64,000 nucleotides of DNA from Leptodactylus fallax (GCA_947044405.1 CAMRHE010000652.1:259501-323500); one strand, 5' to 3'. Shown: positions 1-12,898, counted from the first letter of the stretch. Notes: generated by a model not told the origin, from the letters alone. Translations and numbers: made by a program.

Positions 1-78
1 AAAAGAATAAAGATGGCCACTGAGCATGCGCAGAGCTGACAGTGCATGTTCGGTGGCCATCTTTATTCTATTCCTACA
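1..78. repeat. Fold-back hairpin (copy A)
   Basis: The left arm from base 1 (agaataaagatggccac) is the near-perfect reverse complement of the right arm at 44-78 (gtggccatctttattct). The window edge cuts the outer few bases of the stem. The same hairpin is complete at 34993-35076. Confidence 0.85.
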
Positions 79-84
79 CAAGCG

Positions 85-250
85 GCTCTATGTAACTGTT
101 ATTATAAAGTATATTTACCAGCCATTACTACTACTAGGCTCACCTTCCAGGAATCTTAGTCTTCTCTACTGCTTTACTTCTCACACAGTTCTAAGTTTTC
201 TTTTTTGTAATCTATTTTATTTTATTTTTTTCATTTTCAGTACAAAACCT
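85..250 (+). other. Relic of zinc-finger gene 3' flank
   Basis: The segment containing ttaccagccattactac and caccttccaggaatctt is also found at 35083-35250 and, in more diverged form, at 56655-56770. The last copy lies directly downstream of the finger exon ending at 56531. I infer that these are copies of a zinc-finger 3' untranslated/flanking region, so the window probably begins just after another member of the cluster. Confidence 0.6.
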
Positions 251-1007
251 GTTTTTTCACACACTTAATAATGCTCGGGGTCAGTGACGTACAATGCAGT
301 AAAGCGGTAGGCTATATTACCAAGGTAGTCCTAGGAGGAACGTTCAACATCTTCGAGGGGTTTGACTGGTTATGTGGCCAGTAGGGTATCTAGACCGGCC
401 AGCAACAAGTCCACGCTGTAAGATGGGACTATGGAAAAGCCCATTGCACCTATTAGAAAGTCCATTTCTAAAATCACTCAGAGGACACCCAAGCCAACCA
501 TATATCATAAGGTCATACAGAAAATATACAATATGTGGTATAACAACCAGGGAGAAACATGGGATGTACAATGGCGTATGACTTCCCTTCACCTGATCTA
601 CATTCATCCCCCCCAAAAACCCACCAGTGAGGAAAGTAAGAAATGAAGAGACAGAATAGGAGCTTATACACAAAAAGTGTCCCTGACAATGGAGGCCAAT
701 CAGGATATGAGATACGGCAGGACATGGAGGTATACAGGTTCTGTATGGTATCCTGCAGTACATTTACCACAGATGTTACAGCTGGGCCTGTAGTCTGGAT
801 ACAAGATGAGATACGGCAGGACATGCAGGTATACAGGCTCTGTATGGTATCCTACAGTACATTTACCACATATCGTCTGCTTATTATTTATAAGGACTAC
901 TGGACCATTTTAGGTGCCTACAATGCATACATTTATTGGTGGATGACCTACACGGGAACATGATTTGTGAGCCCATCTTTAGAAATATGAATTTTCTATG
1001 TTATTGC

Positions 1008-1009
<2 letters not shown>

Positions 1010-1054
<45 letters not shown>
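1010..1054. repeat. (TG)n(TA)n microsatellite
   Basis: A simple dinucleotide tract. In copy B the matching position (about 36892-36901) is where a Tc1 element inserted at a TA. Confidence 0.9.
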
Positions 1055-1056
<2 letters not shown>

Positions 1057-1627
1057 TATATATATTTTATTCTTTATTAGAATGAAAATCATTTGGTATT
1101 CCGAGGCTGCACATCAAGTTGGAAAAAAATCCAGGGCAGATCCGACAGTGCCAGTAACAAACCGGTCTGTATATTGACAAGGTTGATGAGATGATACAGA
1201 AAGTGCTTAATGGAAAGTCCATGATAAATATGGAATTTTCTCCATCCATATTGTATCTGATGCTTATAGCTATAATGAAGTCTGGAGAATTCTTGACCTG
1301 ATTCTGTGCCAACAATTTTTCCCAAAGAATTACGTGTAACGGACAGAAAGTCACTTTTCAGCAGCCTGCGAATTGTCGCTCAGACCCACTACATCAGTAG
1401 GTTACATGTTGGTTCCGTGTGTAACAGCTAACACCGGCACCACAAATACTCTCTTACTGCATGTCCACACGTAGGTCACCAACACATCATCATCATCATC
1501 ATTGCTGTACTAGGACTTTGTAGCAGGTGTGATGTCTGCAGACCCATCATCTTCCTACCACCAGCCATTCCAAAGCTCTTCTCCAGCTGCCGAAGAGAAA
1601 TCGTACATTGTAATGAGAATAAAGTAT

Positions 1628-1843
1628 CACCTATATATATTCTGTCCTGTCAGTGTCACCTATATATATTCTGTCCTGTCAGTGTCACCTATATATATTC
1701 TGTCCTACCAGTGTCACCTATATATATATTCTGTCCTGTCAGTGTCACATATATATATTCTGTCCTGTCAGTGTCACATATATATATATATATATACATT
1801 CTGTCCTACCAGTGTCACCTATATATATTCTGTCCTGTCAGTG
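1628..1843. repeat. ~28-bp minisatellite (copy A)
   Basis: Tandem units of the type tcacctatatatattctgtc followed by ctgtcagtg, with variable TA length. Copy B has a shorter array at 47011-47160. The small overlapping ORFs across the array are repeat artefacts. Confidence 0.9.
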
Positions 1844-2756
1844 TTGGGTACGTTAAACTACAACTCCCAGCATGCTCCGTTCACTTCTATAGGAGTTCCA
1901 ATAACACAAGTAGGATGCTGGGACTTGTAGTTCCACAACAGCTGGAGTGCAGAAGGTTGCCTACCCCGCCATAAATAGTAAAAACACCATACGCCAAAAA
2001 TAGAAATAATACAACAATGTATATAAAGAAGTGTTCAGACAATAACCTGGAACAACAAATTGTCTCAAACCGGAGAAAAAATTTTGAAGAAAAACATTTT
2101 CAACCATAAAAAAGACTAATATTAAATTAGAAATTTAGATGAGTTGGACGTGGACCAGTTGAATAAGCAGAGACCAGTGACACCCCGTGTATCGTCCGCT
2201 TGGGTCAGGGGACGGATCTTGTATCTGATATACTGCACATGAAGGGTTGGGAACCCTGTGACCTCGGCCCAGCAATCTGTAAGTGATACTTGTGTATGTG
2301 CAATAAGCTGGGTGACTAATATGTCTGGGAAAGAGAAATTAAAAATTTAAAATTTTTTTATGTAATTAAAAAAATTAAAAAAAAATTAGGCACCATGAAA
2401 ATATTTATATATGTGCATGATGTCATGTAGGTGCAATAGCTGACGGGGTTATTGCTGGTCCTGGGGTGACTGACATTGTCTGCAGCGTCATCCTCAGAGG
2501 TATCTGCTGCTTCAGGAAACACATCTAAAGATTATTATATTGCATGTGTGACAATGACTTTACTGGACCGGAAATATGCAAAATATCTATTTATAAAAGG
2601 AAATTACTTCATATGACGCCTGAAACTCCAACTCCAAGGACAATTCATCTGATTCTTAACCAATTATATTTTCTTGAGGATGTGACTGTAATGAGAAAAT
2701 AGAATAATCTTGGTAGATATTACAAATCTAAACTTGTATAAGTATAGTATATAGTT

Positions 2757-3075
2757 ACATGAGCCACAGTGACCTGGAAACCAACCTGTGCAGCAAGAAT
2801 ACCAGTACGATCAGGGTTGTACAAGCCACAGTGACCTGGAAACCAACCTGTGCAGCGATAAGACCAGTACGATCAGGGATGTACAAGCCACAGTGACCTG
2901 AGAACCAGCCTGTGCAGCGATAAGACCAGTACAATCAGGTATATACAAGCCACAGTGTCCTGAGAACTAGCCTGTGCGGTGATAAGACCAGTACGATCAG
3001 GGATGTACAAGCCACAGTGACCTGAGAACCAGCCTGTGCAGTGATAAGACCAGTACGATCAGGGATGTTGTTAAA
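2757..3075. repeat. ~60-bp minisatellite (copy A)
   Basis: About five tandem units containing gccacagtgacctg, agcctgtgcag and accagtacgatcaggg. Copy B keeps fewer than three units (47947-48110) before another repeat interrupts it. Confidence 0.9.
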
Positions 3076-4097
3076 TATTATTAGATTGCAATATTCATGA
3101 CCGGTAAGCAGGGTCGGACTGGTCCACCAGGGATCCGGTGAATCCCCCAGGTAGGCCACGACTATCAGTCCTGATCACCATCCCGATCGGGCCCTGACCA
3201 ATGCATTTGCATTGGCAAAATGAGGACTTAAAAAATACCTCCCAACCATCCCAGATTTGGCAGGACAGGACCCAGACGGTCCCGGTCGGCGGGAGGTATG
3301 GCCCAAATTCAACTCATCAGCGTACAGAGATGAGTTGAATACAGTGATGAAGCAGGAGCGGACAGTCTCTGCTTCATCACTGTACTCCTGTGCACCGGAC
3401 CTACGAGCTGTAGGCGCGATGTGATGACGTCAGTCACATCATGGCTGTAGCTCCCTCAACAGTCCGGAGAGGCGGACCTCAGACAGAGCAGCGGGGGAGC
3501 GAGGAGAGGTAAGTATCTGTGTTTTATTATGTTTGAATGTGGGGGCAAATGGAGGGAGAACATTAAACTGGGGCAGATGAGAAGGGGACATTAAATTGGT
3601 GGCAGATGGAAGAGGCATTAAACTGGGGCAGATGAAGGGGGGCATTAAACTGGGGCGAGATGGAGGGGGCAGATAGAGCATGACATTAAACTGGGGGCAA
3701 GTTGGAAGGGGACATTAAACTGGGGGCAGAAGTCAGGGAGGAGACAGTGAAACATGAAACATAAAAGAAAAACCCAAAAAACATACCTGTCCCCAATGTC
3801 TGCCACCACTGACCGGTCCAGCGCAAATGGCGGCTTTACCGGTGGAAACCCCTTTGCCACACATAACTGCTGAGGCCAATCAGTGACCACAGGGAAGGAA
3901 CTGATGATGTCACTTACATACGTCACAAGTTCCTTTCTTGTGGCCGTTGATTGGCTTCAGCAGTCAGGTGCAGCGCAGAACTTCTACCGGCAAAGGAACA
4001 GCACATGCTGGATTGGACAGTGGTGGCAGACACTGGTGTCAGGTGAGTATGATTTTTTTTTTTTTAAATGTTTCACCCTCCTTCCTTTCACCTTTAA
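3076..4097. other. Interspersed repeats, no gene
   Basis: Contains a fragment beginning cagggtcggactggtccacc, a GC-rich stretch with inverted segments around 3320-3400, a short minisatellite with cattaaactggggcagatg (3560-3730), and one inverted module. That module starts on the - strand side at 3786 (acctgtcccc) and ends at 4041 (tcaggtgagtatg). ORFs crossing it have no recognisable domain. Confidence 0.6.
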
Positions 4098-4431
4098 AGA
4101 GGTTGTCCAGGCTAAACATAAATTTCTAATTAGGCCAGGGGAGGGTAAAAAAAAAAAAAACATACTCACCTGTCCCGGTGCTCTGGTGTCCTCCCAGGGT
4201 GGTCCAGTCCTGCAGATCGGCTGCTTTCTTGCGGTGGAATTTGTCGCCGGCTGTGACGTTCCCTCAGCGGTCACGAGTACAACAACAGAGCAGCAGGATC
4301 GGACTACGCAGGAAAGCACCGGAGCATCGGGGACAGGTGAATATGTTTTTTTTTGTTTTGTTTTTTTTTTACACCACCCCCGGCCAATTTAAAAAATAAT
4401 ATTTGAGTCCATTTTTGTCTGGACAACCCCT
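4098..4431. mobile_element. TTAA-target MITE, copy 1
   Basis: Terminal inverted repeats agaggttgtccag and ctggacaacccct are flanked by TTAA at 4094-4097 and 4432-4435, which suggests piggyBac-type target use. The interior has a second inverted pair, acatactcacctgtccc (4160-4176) and ggacaggtgaatatgt (4331-4346), each bordered by A or T runs. It is non-autonomous with no transposase. Confidence 0.75.
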
Positions 4432-5721
4432 TTAAGGGGATATGCAGGAGTATTATTATTATTAGGGGGAACACAAGGGGCATTATTAATTGATGAGCAC
4501 TCTTAATTTAAAGGTTTAAACTTTTAATGCCGACAGCAGGGGAGGGTTATAATGAATCTTCCCCTCCTTATTGGCGCTGGTTTGGCTGTCACCTTGTATG
4601 TATACAGAGCAGCTGCAGCAGTGATGTCAACAAGACCATGGGCAGCCAAACACTGTATACTGCTGTACTGCTGAGCACAGGGATTGGCTATAGCGGTCCT
4701 GTTAATATGATGTCACTGCTGCAGCCATTCCGTATACAGAGCAGTGAAGGTGACAGGCGGCCCAGCACAGGAACAGAGGGGAGGATACAGGTAACTGTTA
4801 GCGTATTTTTATTTTATAACTCTCCCCTGCTGCAGACATTAAAATGTCTGATCCTGGACAACCTCTAAGACAGTATACAGGCGGTATTATTAACTGAAGG
4901 GGCACACGCATTCATTTATAGGGGATTTATATATTATATATGTTATAATTGGGGGTAGCAGCAGGATGGGTGTGCAGGTGAGGACAATGTGGGTCGGGTG
5001 CCTGGAAAAGTGAGGAGCCAAAGATATCTGTGCTGCAAACTTTACAGAGACAAGTCACAGCTGGAAGAAGTGGTCATGGCGGTCCAGAGGGAAGAAACAG
5101 GAATTGTGAACGATTAGTGAGAGACGTTACCTGTAAGTCACTACATGTAACTGCCCTGTATTCACCTAAATGGTCTGCAGAGCCCTGTGTAGAGCCGGTA
5201 TATACTACTACTACTGTACTATACTACTACTGTATAGTGATAATATTGGTATAACTTGGGTTGGGGGCCCACTTGGACATGTTTGTGCCCCCTGTTCCCA
5301 ACCCCTAGCTATGCCTCTGGTTGGAACCAATCCAGTTGCAGCTTGCTGCAAAAGTCACTGACGTACTGACGCTGTGCGCGGCGGCGGGTTTCTGCATAGG
5401 AGCCCAGACCAGCCCCCAAATCTTTGAATTTCACTAACCACTCTGATAACTACAACCCCAGCAGCTCCAGATGCTCTGGGTCTGTTGAGAGTTGGGTCTG
5501 AGCATAGGCCATAAAAAAATATTAACCCTGGACAACCCCTTTAATATGCCCCACACAGTTTACTGTTCCTCGCACAGGATGTTAGCCCCCATCACTGCTC
5601 CCACACAATATAATGGCCCCATCACTGTTCCCAATACAGTATGGGGGACCAGTGAAGAGGCCACTGTTGGGGGGGACCAGTGAAGTAGCCATAGAAAAAT
5701 TTGGCCAAGACAACTCCTTGA
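4432..5721. other. Repeat-rich intergenic DNA
   Basis: Holds fragments of the same TTAA-family repeat (ctggacaacctctaag near 4854, ctggacaacccctttaa near 5529), a short YES-type module ending in caggtaactg near 4787, and diffuse CCCCA-rich repeats at 5545-5660. I see no gene here; ORFs of about 60-110 codons show no known motif. Confidence 0.55.
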
Positions 5722-6059
5722 AAGAGGTTGTCCATAAATTGGAGCAACCACTGTGGCCGCCGCCTGGGAGGTGAAAAAAATAATTTAAAAAAAGAAAGTA
5801 TACTCACCTATCCCCAGCACCCCGCTGTCCCCTGCCTGTGTCTGTTCGGTCTCATGGTGGCCCCTCATTACTGGAAATCCTGTACCTAATTGATCTTAGC
5901 GATCACATGAGGTGCAAGACTCCCAGCAAGTAGCATGAGTCTGAATGGACACTGGCTGCGGACAATGGAGCACCAGAGACAGGTGAGTATGCTTTTTTAT
6001 TTATTTATTTTATACCTCCTGCACGACACATGGGTTGCTCCAATTCCTGAACAACCTCT
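5722..6059. mobile_element. TTAA-target MITE, copy 2
   Basis: The left end aaagaggttgtccataaatt follows TTGA (a decayed TTAA). The right end tgaacaacctct is followed by TTAA at 6060-6063. The interior again has an inverted pair, atactcacctatcccc and gagacaggtgagtatg. The TTAA at its right end is also the left target site of the next element. Confidence 0.65.
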
Positions 6060-6063
6060 TTAA

Positions 6064-7349
6064 CCCCTTAATGACCGGGACATTTTTTGTTTTTGCATTT
6101 TCGTTTTTCTCTCCCCACATTCCAAGAGCCATAACTTTTTCATTTTTCAGTTCACAGATTCACATGATGGCTTATTGTTTGCGAAACAAATTGTACTTTG
6201 TAATGTCACTATTCAATATTCTGTGCAATATACTGGGAAGCTGGAAAAAACTTCAGAATGAGGTGCAATTGGAGAAAAACTGCATTTGCGCCAAATTCAT
6301 ATGGGTTTAATTTTTACACCATTCACTGTGTGGTAAAAATGACATGTTACCTGTATTCTGTGGGTCAGTACGAACACGGCGATACCAAATTTATATAGTA
6401 TTTGTAATGTTTTGATACCTTTTAAAAAATTAAAAACTTTGCTAAATAGAAAAAAAATTTTGCGTCGCCATATTGTGTCACCTGTAACTTTTTCATATTT
6501 ACATGTATGGAGCTGGGTAAGGCGTCTTTTTATGCGGGACAACATGACGTTTTTATTGATACCACTTGGGGAAAGATCTGATGGTTTGATCACTTTTTAT
6601 TCAATTTTTTATAGGAGACAAAGTGTTGAAAAAAACGCTATTTGGCCATTTTGATTTTTTTTCCCCGCTATGCCGTTCACCGTATGGGATAAATATTTTA
6701 ATATTTTAATAGTTCGGGCATTTTGGAGCGCGGGGATACCTAATGTGTTTATGTTTACTTTTGTTTATTTACTTTTATATCTGATCTAGGGAAAGGGGCG
6801 TGATTTGAACTTTTGTGTTTTTTTTAATTTTTACATACTTTTAAAAACTTTTTTTTTTATACTTTTACTTGTATGATCAGACTCCCTAGGGACCTTGAAA
6901 CCTAGGGAGTCTGATCGATCATACTATTCACTGCGATACTACTGTATCGCAGTGAATAGCAAAATGCCTTCACTGCTATTAGACAATGCCTCTGGCATCG
7001 TGTAATAGCTATACTGAAATGACAGGCCTGGGAGCCTTCAATAGGCTCCCAACTGTCATGGCAACCAAGCTCCGCTCTCCGATGACGTTCCGGAGGGCGG
7101 CGATGAGGTAAAAATGGCGGCGCCCTTGTCGGCTCCGCAATTTAGACGCCGCAGTCGCGTTTGACCGCGGCATCTAAAGGGTTAACAGCCGCGATCGGTG
7201 CAGGCACCAATCGCTGCTGTTAGCTGCGGGTCCTGGCTGTATTATACAGTCGGCACCCGCGGTGTATGGAGAGCGCTCAGCTCCTGAGCGCTCTCCATAC
7301 ATCGTCATGCGACTCAGGACGTACTATTACGCCCTGCGTCGTTAAGGGG
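6064..7349. mobile_element. Non-autonomous TTAA-target transposon
   Basis: Ends are ccccttaatgacc and cgttaagggg with TTAA at 6060-6063 and 7350-7353, which fits piggyBac-like target duplication. It has no transposase. The right half contains three strong palindromes: actccctagg/cctagggagt at 6880-6915, a cgatac stem around 6930-6957, and tggagagcgctcag/ctgagcgctctcca at 7266-7299. Diverged body fragments recur at 49471-50540, in reverse orientation near 54850-54960, and around 57000-57200. Confidence 0.75.
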
Positions 7350-7773
7350 TTAAAGGATTTATCCATCTTTCTAATATTGATGGCTTGTCCTTAGGATAGG
7401 CCAGCAATATTACATCTGCGATGATACAACAGCCAGGACCTCTGCAGATCAGCTTTTCCAGGACAGTGCGGCTACAGGTAATGGTAACAATTCTAGGAGC
7501 CACGCTGTTCATTTGCCATACAGAGTGTAGCAGTGGGTTTAGGTAGTGCAGTGGTGCACATCGTATGGCGGGTGAGCAGCATTGCTCCGAACATGTTTCG
7601 GTACCGTTGATCTGCAGGGGTCCTGATGGTGGGCCCCTAGAAACAATTCCACTGGTGGGCTCTAGACATCCCAGTCTGACACTGCCTGCTAGGGTTAGTT
7701 GTAGTCTGCTGACAACACTCTTGGTACATGGGTGTGGTTAGGGTACACTATTTTAGTGTTGTCCAAATACAGT
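7350..7773. other. Repeat fragment, no gene
   Basis: Begins TTAAAGGATTTATCC and carries motifs such as gataggccagcaatatt and ccccagtctgacac-like ends that recur elsewhere in this window (around 63250-63300). No coding feature is supported. Confidence 0.45.
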
Positions 7774-8141
7774 TGTAAAGTGTTAGAGGATGCTGGGGAA
7801 CACCCCCTCTCATGAATATCAATGATTGACAGAAACACATGGCAGGCTCTTTCCTTCTTCCTCTGACACCTGGAGAAGACCAACACATGGATGAATAAAC
7901 ATGAACCAAGATGTCTGCAAGAGAACCAGCTTGAAGGAACCTAAATCTGAACTTCTCCATGATGCAAGCTAATAAGACATTGACTGATATTTCTGTTACT
8001 CTGGAAGTTTTCCCTGTATCTATTTTTCCATGAAGACTCTAATAAATTTCCATGTTTTTATAAGAAGCCGAGTCCTCCAATCATGTTACCTTATGGGTCA
8101 ATACGTGAGTAAGAATTCACACAAGTATACAGTATTTTACA
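7774..8141 (+). repeat. Candidate 5' LTR of an old retrovirus-like element
   Basis: The segment starts TGTAAAGTG and ends ...attttACA, has AATAAA at 8040-8045, and is followed after two bases by a primer-binding-like site. The start could instead be TGTTAG at 7781. No matching 3' LTR was found in the window, so the assignment rests on the right end plus the gag-like remnant downstream. Confidence 0.5.
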
Positions 8142-8143
8142 AT

Positions 8144-8161
8144 TGGTGAGTCAGCCCAGTC
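8144..8161 (+). promoter_or_regulatory. Candidate primer-binding site (tRNA-Arg-like)
   Basis: tggtgagtcagcccagtc starts two bases after the LTR end. The first 13 bases fit the 3' end of a vertebrate tRNA-Arg apart from two C-to-T changes, which still allow G:U pairing. The tRNA match is from general knowledge and needs a direct alignment. Confidence 0.4.
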
Positions 8162-8893
8162 GAATTTTTTTCCTGTTATTTCTCATTCCTTCTGCTTGCA
8201 AGAGGAGAACGAGAAAGGATTTTGCATGTTTTATAAAGTGCAAGCATCAGGAACTTTCGAAAATTACCTAAGTGAATGAAACTCGCTTACAGCTGAAAGT
8301 TGCACGTGTTACACATGGAAGCCTGTGTGAGGAAAGCCTGTGAGGAACAGAAGAATTTTTGCTCAGATAGTACAGCAAATATTGAAGGAGGACTACAGAT
8401 GCCAGACATACTGAGATGTGCTGATAAGAGGAACCAACTGTTCCAAGGAGAAACTACAAGGTGACAGTTCTCTACGGTTGTAAGTAAAAATTTTACATCT
8501 AATTATGGAAATGATACAGACATTGTCTAAAAAGTGTAACTTAGAGTTTAAGTTTGTGTCTAGTGAAAGGTTACAGAATATATGGCAGGATTTGTATACA
8601 CAATGTGAACAGGCAAATTCTATCATTAAATATAAATCTTTTTGTGTTGCAAAAGAGAAAGAGAAGTTAAGGAATATTATGCATATGATTAATATGTTCC
8701 ATAAAGTTATATCAGAAAAGAAGTTACTTGAATGTAGTAATACAGATATAGCAGTCTGTGATGTAAGTCCTATTACACATGAGAATAGATCTGTTCAAAC
8801 AACCATTGAGGAAATTGCAGCATGCTGATGTAAAGCGTCCTGTGGCTGTAATGACTACTCAAGATAACCATAATATAGGCACAGACACAGATA

Positions 8894-9771
8894 CACACGT
8901 GGACAAATTGTTGGTACCCCTGGTTTAATGAAAGAAAAACCGACAATGGTCACAGAAATAACTTGAATCTGACAAAAGTAATTTGCCAAACTACATGTTG
9001 ACAAGACACAAAGCTTCTGGGAGAATGTCCTATGGACAGATGAGACAAGAAATTTTTGGCAAGGCACATCTTGAAAAGAACACTGTCCCTACTGTGACAC
9101 ATGGAGGAGGCTCTGTTATGTTCTGGCACATCTGGCACAGGGTGTCTTGAATCTGTGCAGGGTACAATGAAATCTCAAGACTATCAAGGGATTCTAGAGA
9201 GAAATGTGCTGCCCAGTGTCAGAAAGCTTGGTCTCAGTCGCATGTCATGGGTCTTGCAACAGGATAATGACCCAAAACACACAGCTAAAAAGACCCAAGA
9301 ATGGCTAAGAGGAAAACATTGGACTATTCTGAAGTGGCCTTCTATGAGCCCTGACCTAAATCCTATTGAGCATCTTTGGAAGGAGCTGAAACATTCTGTC
9401 TGGAAAAGGCACCCTTCAAACCCAAGACAACTGGAGCAGTTTGCTCATGAGGAGTGGCCAAAATACTTGCTGAGAGGTGCAGAAGTCTCCTTGACAGTTA
9501 CAGGAATTGTTTGATTGCAGGGATTGCCTCAAAAGGTTGTGCAACAAAATATTAAGATAAGGGAACCATCATTTCTGTCCAGGCCTGTTTCATGAGTTTT
9601 CTTTTTAAAAAAATCCTGTTGAAGCCTGGTTGGAAAGCAATGTCTGACTTTCATTTGTTCATTTTCATAGAATTTTTATATATTATTACTTTTGTCAGAT
9701 TCAAGTTATTTCTGTGACCATTGTGGGTTTTTCTTTCATTAAACGAGGGGACCAACAATTTTGTCCAAGTG
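8894..9771 (+). mobile_element. Tc1-like element, copy 1 (internally deleted)
   Basis: Inverted ends cacacgtggacaaattgttgg and the complement of caacaattttgtccaagtg are flanked by TA at 8892-8893 and 9772-9773. The 5' part of the transposase gene is missing, and smaller internal deletions remove sequence around 9040-9130 relative to copy 2. It lies inside the gag-like remnant. Confidence 0.85.
9101..9514 (+). pseudogene. Tc1 transposase C-terminal remnant (copy 1)
   Basis: The open frame ends in a normal stop. It contains the second catalytic Asp ([11 protein letters not shown]) and the Glu in [16 protein letters not shown], 34 residues apart as in DD34E Tc1 transposases. The first Asp region is damaged by a short deletion, and the paired HTH DNA-binding region is absent. 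It cannot encode a working enzyme. Confidence 0.8.
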
Positions 9772-10634
9772 TATGTCAGTATATGATAAGGAATTACAAA
9801 TGAAAGAAACAAAGCTAAAATTATCGTTTCAGAAACATTTGACCAATCTGAGTAAGGACATTCCCACATATGATGTAAATATCCATGTGTGTAGAAACTC
9901 AGACATTTTTGAAAGTTATGCAGATAAGTTTGATTTATCTACTGAACAGAAAAAAACTCTTGTTTATAATCTGTCTTCCTGAAAACTTTACGTGATTTCT
10001 ATCAGCAAAGATGTCTTATGACAATGAGTCAAATGAATGGTTACAGGACAGTGATGTAGACAGATTAAAGAAATGAATCTGGTGCACTAGAGGTGACAGC
10101 ATGCCAACATCTGAAATTCTGAATGAAATAAAAACTGGCAGAAATGAGTGCACATATACATTTATGTCTAGATTTGAGAGGACATATAAAGCTGTTATTA
10201 AAAATGTGAGCTCTGCATCTATCTTGAGAACTTTTGTAAAGAAATTCAGATTTCTGGATTTGGTCACTCTCGCTATTGCATCAGATAAAAAGTCTTTATT
10301 TGAAGCTGCTAATTTACTGGACATGGCCAGAAGACATCAGAGACACATGGCATATGTAAGACAAACAGGGACAAATCAAAGAATAAAGTCACCTAAAAGA
10401 AAACTGTCAAATCAGATTAAAGTGTCACCTATCTATAGAAAGAAAAGTGACAAAATCTATGAGAAACGTAGGAAATTACACGTTCTATATAAGCCATATG
10501 TTATGCAAGAAGTTCCATTCATCAATCTTCCATTATCAGTTATTAATAAGCAAAGGTCAAGCTCTCAGCCATCCAAAGCTATTGATAGAGTCAGTCACAT
10601 AGAAAAGAATGTACAAAATAAATCTTCACAATAA

Positions 10635-11608
10635 TCCATCTATGAAATCTGATCTGCCCTTTCTTATTAGGAAAAAGTTACAGAGCTTGGAATATCTTAA
10701 TGACAGATCATTACTCAAACTAATGGTGGATGTTATTGACAGGAAGGTCATGGGTCGAGCTTAAAAATATCTCTATATTAATGACTGTCTATTGGTATCA
10801 TTTATTATTTGGGTTATGTAAAGATAAATCCCTTTCATATGAGGAGAAATTCAATGATCAGGTATAAATTCAGATAGTTAAAAGTAACTTGGTCTTACTC
10901 TATTAAGTGGTGATATCTGTTTTGTCACATCACACTCTGGATGCAGCGAAAGGCAAAACAAATTTATATAATATGAGCACACAGTATTAGAAGTCAATAA
11001 AGTTAGTAAACTTTTCCATTGGTTAAAATTGTTATTGTATCAATTCGATTTGTTGCTAATGTTTTATCTATTTTTCTCCTTAGATATTTCATATGTGAAA
11101 AAGCAGCAGTTCATTCATTGAGTCATTCATCAATCTTTTGTTCTAGCCAAATATATGCATGAATTATCTAACAACTAATTTTACAAACAGATTAATATGA
11201 TGTGATTAATAGCAATGCATGATAAAAGTAATTTAAGTCATAATTTACTTTATGCATGATTTCAGCACTTCATGAATAATCCATTGTGTAAGAGCATGCA
11301 GCTTTGAGCATGGTCAGTGTGGTCAGATGATTGACAAGGAGTATGTTGTGACTTGGTGACCGTGTTGGGCCCATTGTAAGTGTAAGCATTGTCATGTAAA
11401 CTGCAGTTCTGTGATGTCAAAAATAGGCCTAAGAAAAATTCAGGATGCATCAGAGAAGAAAAAATTATAACACATCTAAAGACGTCTATATTTATTTATT
11501 TATTTATTTTGTCCTATGTGATCCATTATATTGAATGTGTATTAGCAGATATATTTGAGAAACATCAAAAGGAAACTCATATGTTAAAGCTACAGAAAAC
11601 CTAAGTTA
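10635..11608. other. AT-rich remnant, no recognised gene
   Basis: Probably a continuation of the old retrovirus-like insertion, but no pol or env motif could be read. It contains a (TTTA)n stretch near 11490-11508. A short block after 10640 stays open for about 40 codons without a recognised domain. Confidence 0.4.
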
Positions 11609-11709
11609 CACACATGGACAAAATTGTTGGTACCCCTCGTTTAATGAAAGAAAAACCCACAATGGTCACAGAAATAATTTGAATCTGACAAAGGTAATTT
11701 GCCAAATGA

Positions 11710-12282
<573 letters not shown>

Positions 12283-12449
12283 TTGCAGGGATTGCCTCAA
12301 AAGGTTGTGCAACAAAATATTAAGTTAAGGGAACCATCATTTCTGTCCAGGCCTGTTTCATGAGTTTTTTTTTTTTTTAAATCCTGTTGAAGCCTGGTTG
12401 GAAAGCAATGTCTGACTTTCATTTGTTCATTTTCATAGAATTTTTATAT

Positions 12450-12844
12450 TGTTAGAGAACTGGGTATTACTAATAATTAATATTCATCACTCCTGACTTG
12501 CTTCACCAATCCCAGTTTCCCTCCTTTCTCCTTAAGTATATCTACTTATCTGTTTCCTTGACTGGTTTGCATGTACGATAATTTACCCCACAATATTAAT
12601 AATAAAATACGTTTATTATTAATGCACTTGTAATATGGTGTAACTAGGTTATAGAATAATACAAAATAGTATTAACACAGTGCAATACAATAAGTACAGA
12701 ACCCAATTACCCAGGTGAATATAAAACCTACAGATATCGCTACATACACACACACAACCCCTAGACAAGTTACTAACTGACCCTTTCTGTAAGGAACACA
12801 GCAATAGTAATACAGATTAATAGAGGGTGACTGATAGATAGATG

Positions 12845-12898
<54 letters not shown>

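Larger units (their letters stand above)
1..3075. repeat. Segmental duplication, copy A
   Basis: This stretch aligns along nearly its whole length with 34999-48110 (copy B), starting at the same base of a fold-back hairpin. Shared landmarks in order are the hairpin, a zinc-finger 3' flank, a twice-repeated segment containing gagatacggcaggacatg, a TG/TA tract, a block of 28-bp repeats, a block around the phrase agttggacgtggaccagt, and a ~60-bp minisatellite. Copy A lacks the three large insertions present in B. It keeps ~32 bp at 1422-1453 and ~100 bp around 2489-2588 that B has lost. No coding potential is convincing here; the short ORFs follow repeat units. Confidence 0.9.
8505..10634 (+). 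pseudogene. Retroviral gag-like remnant, interrupted
   Basis: Three open blocks in + frames (8505-8828, 9780-9982, 10101-10634) appear to be parts of one gag-like gene. The third contains IKTGRNECTYTFMSRFERTY, which resembles the major homology region of retroviral capsid (G, E, aromatic and R spacing). It is followed by a basic, Lys/Arg-rich tail without a clear Cys-His box. A Tc1 element (8894-9771) splits blocks one and two, and frameshifts or stops separate blocks two and three. The position downstream of an LTR-like end and primer site supports the call. No protease, RT or integrase motif is visible, so this is an old, partial insertion. A different LTR-element gag cannot be excluded. 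Confidence 0.4.

Noticed and set aside
1529..1974. Tyr/Ile-rich ORFs of 67-133 codons
   Set aside because: Produced by the 28-bp minisatellite; array length differs in copy B.
3883..4392. 169-codon ORF
   Set aside because: Crosses a MITE boundary and two poly-T/poly-A runs; no domain.
8505..8828. Independent host gene for the 107-codon ORF
   Set aside because: It follows an LTR-like end and primer site and continues as gag-like blocks after the Tc1 insertion, so a retroviral origin is more likely, though not proven.
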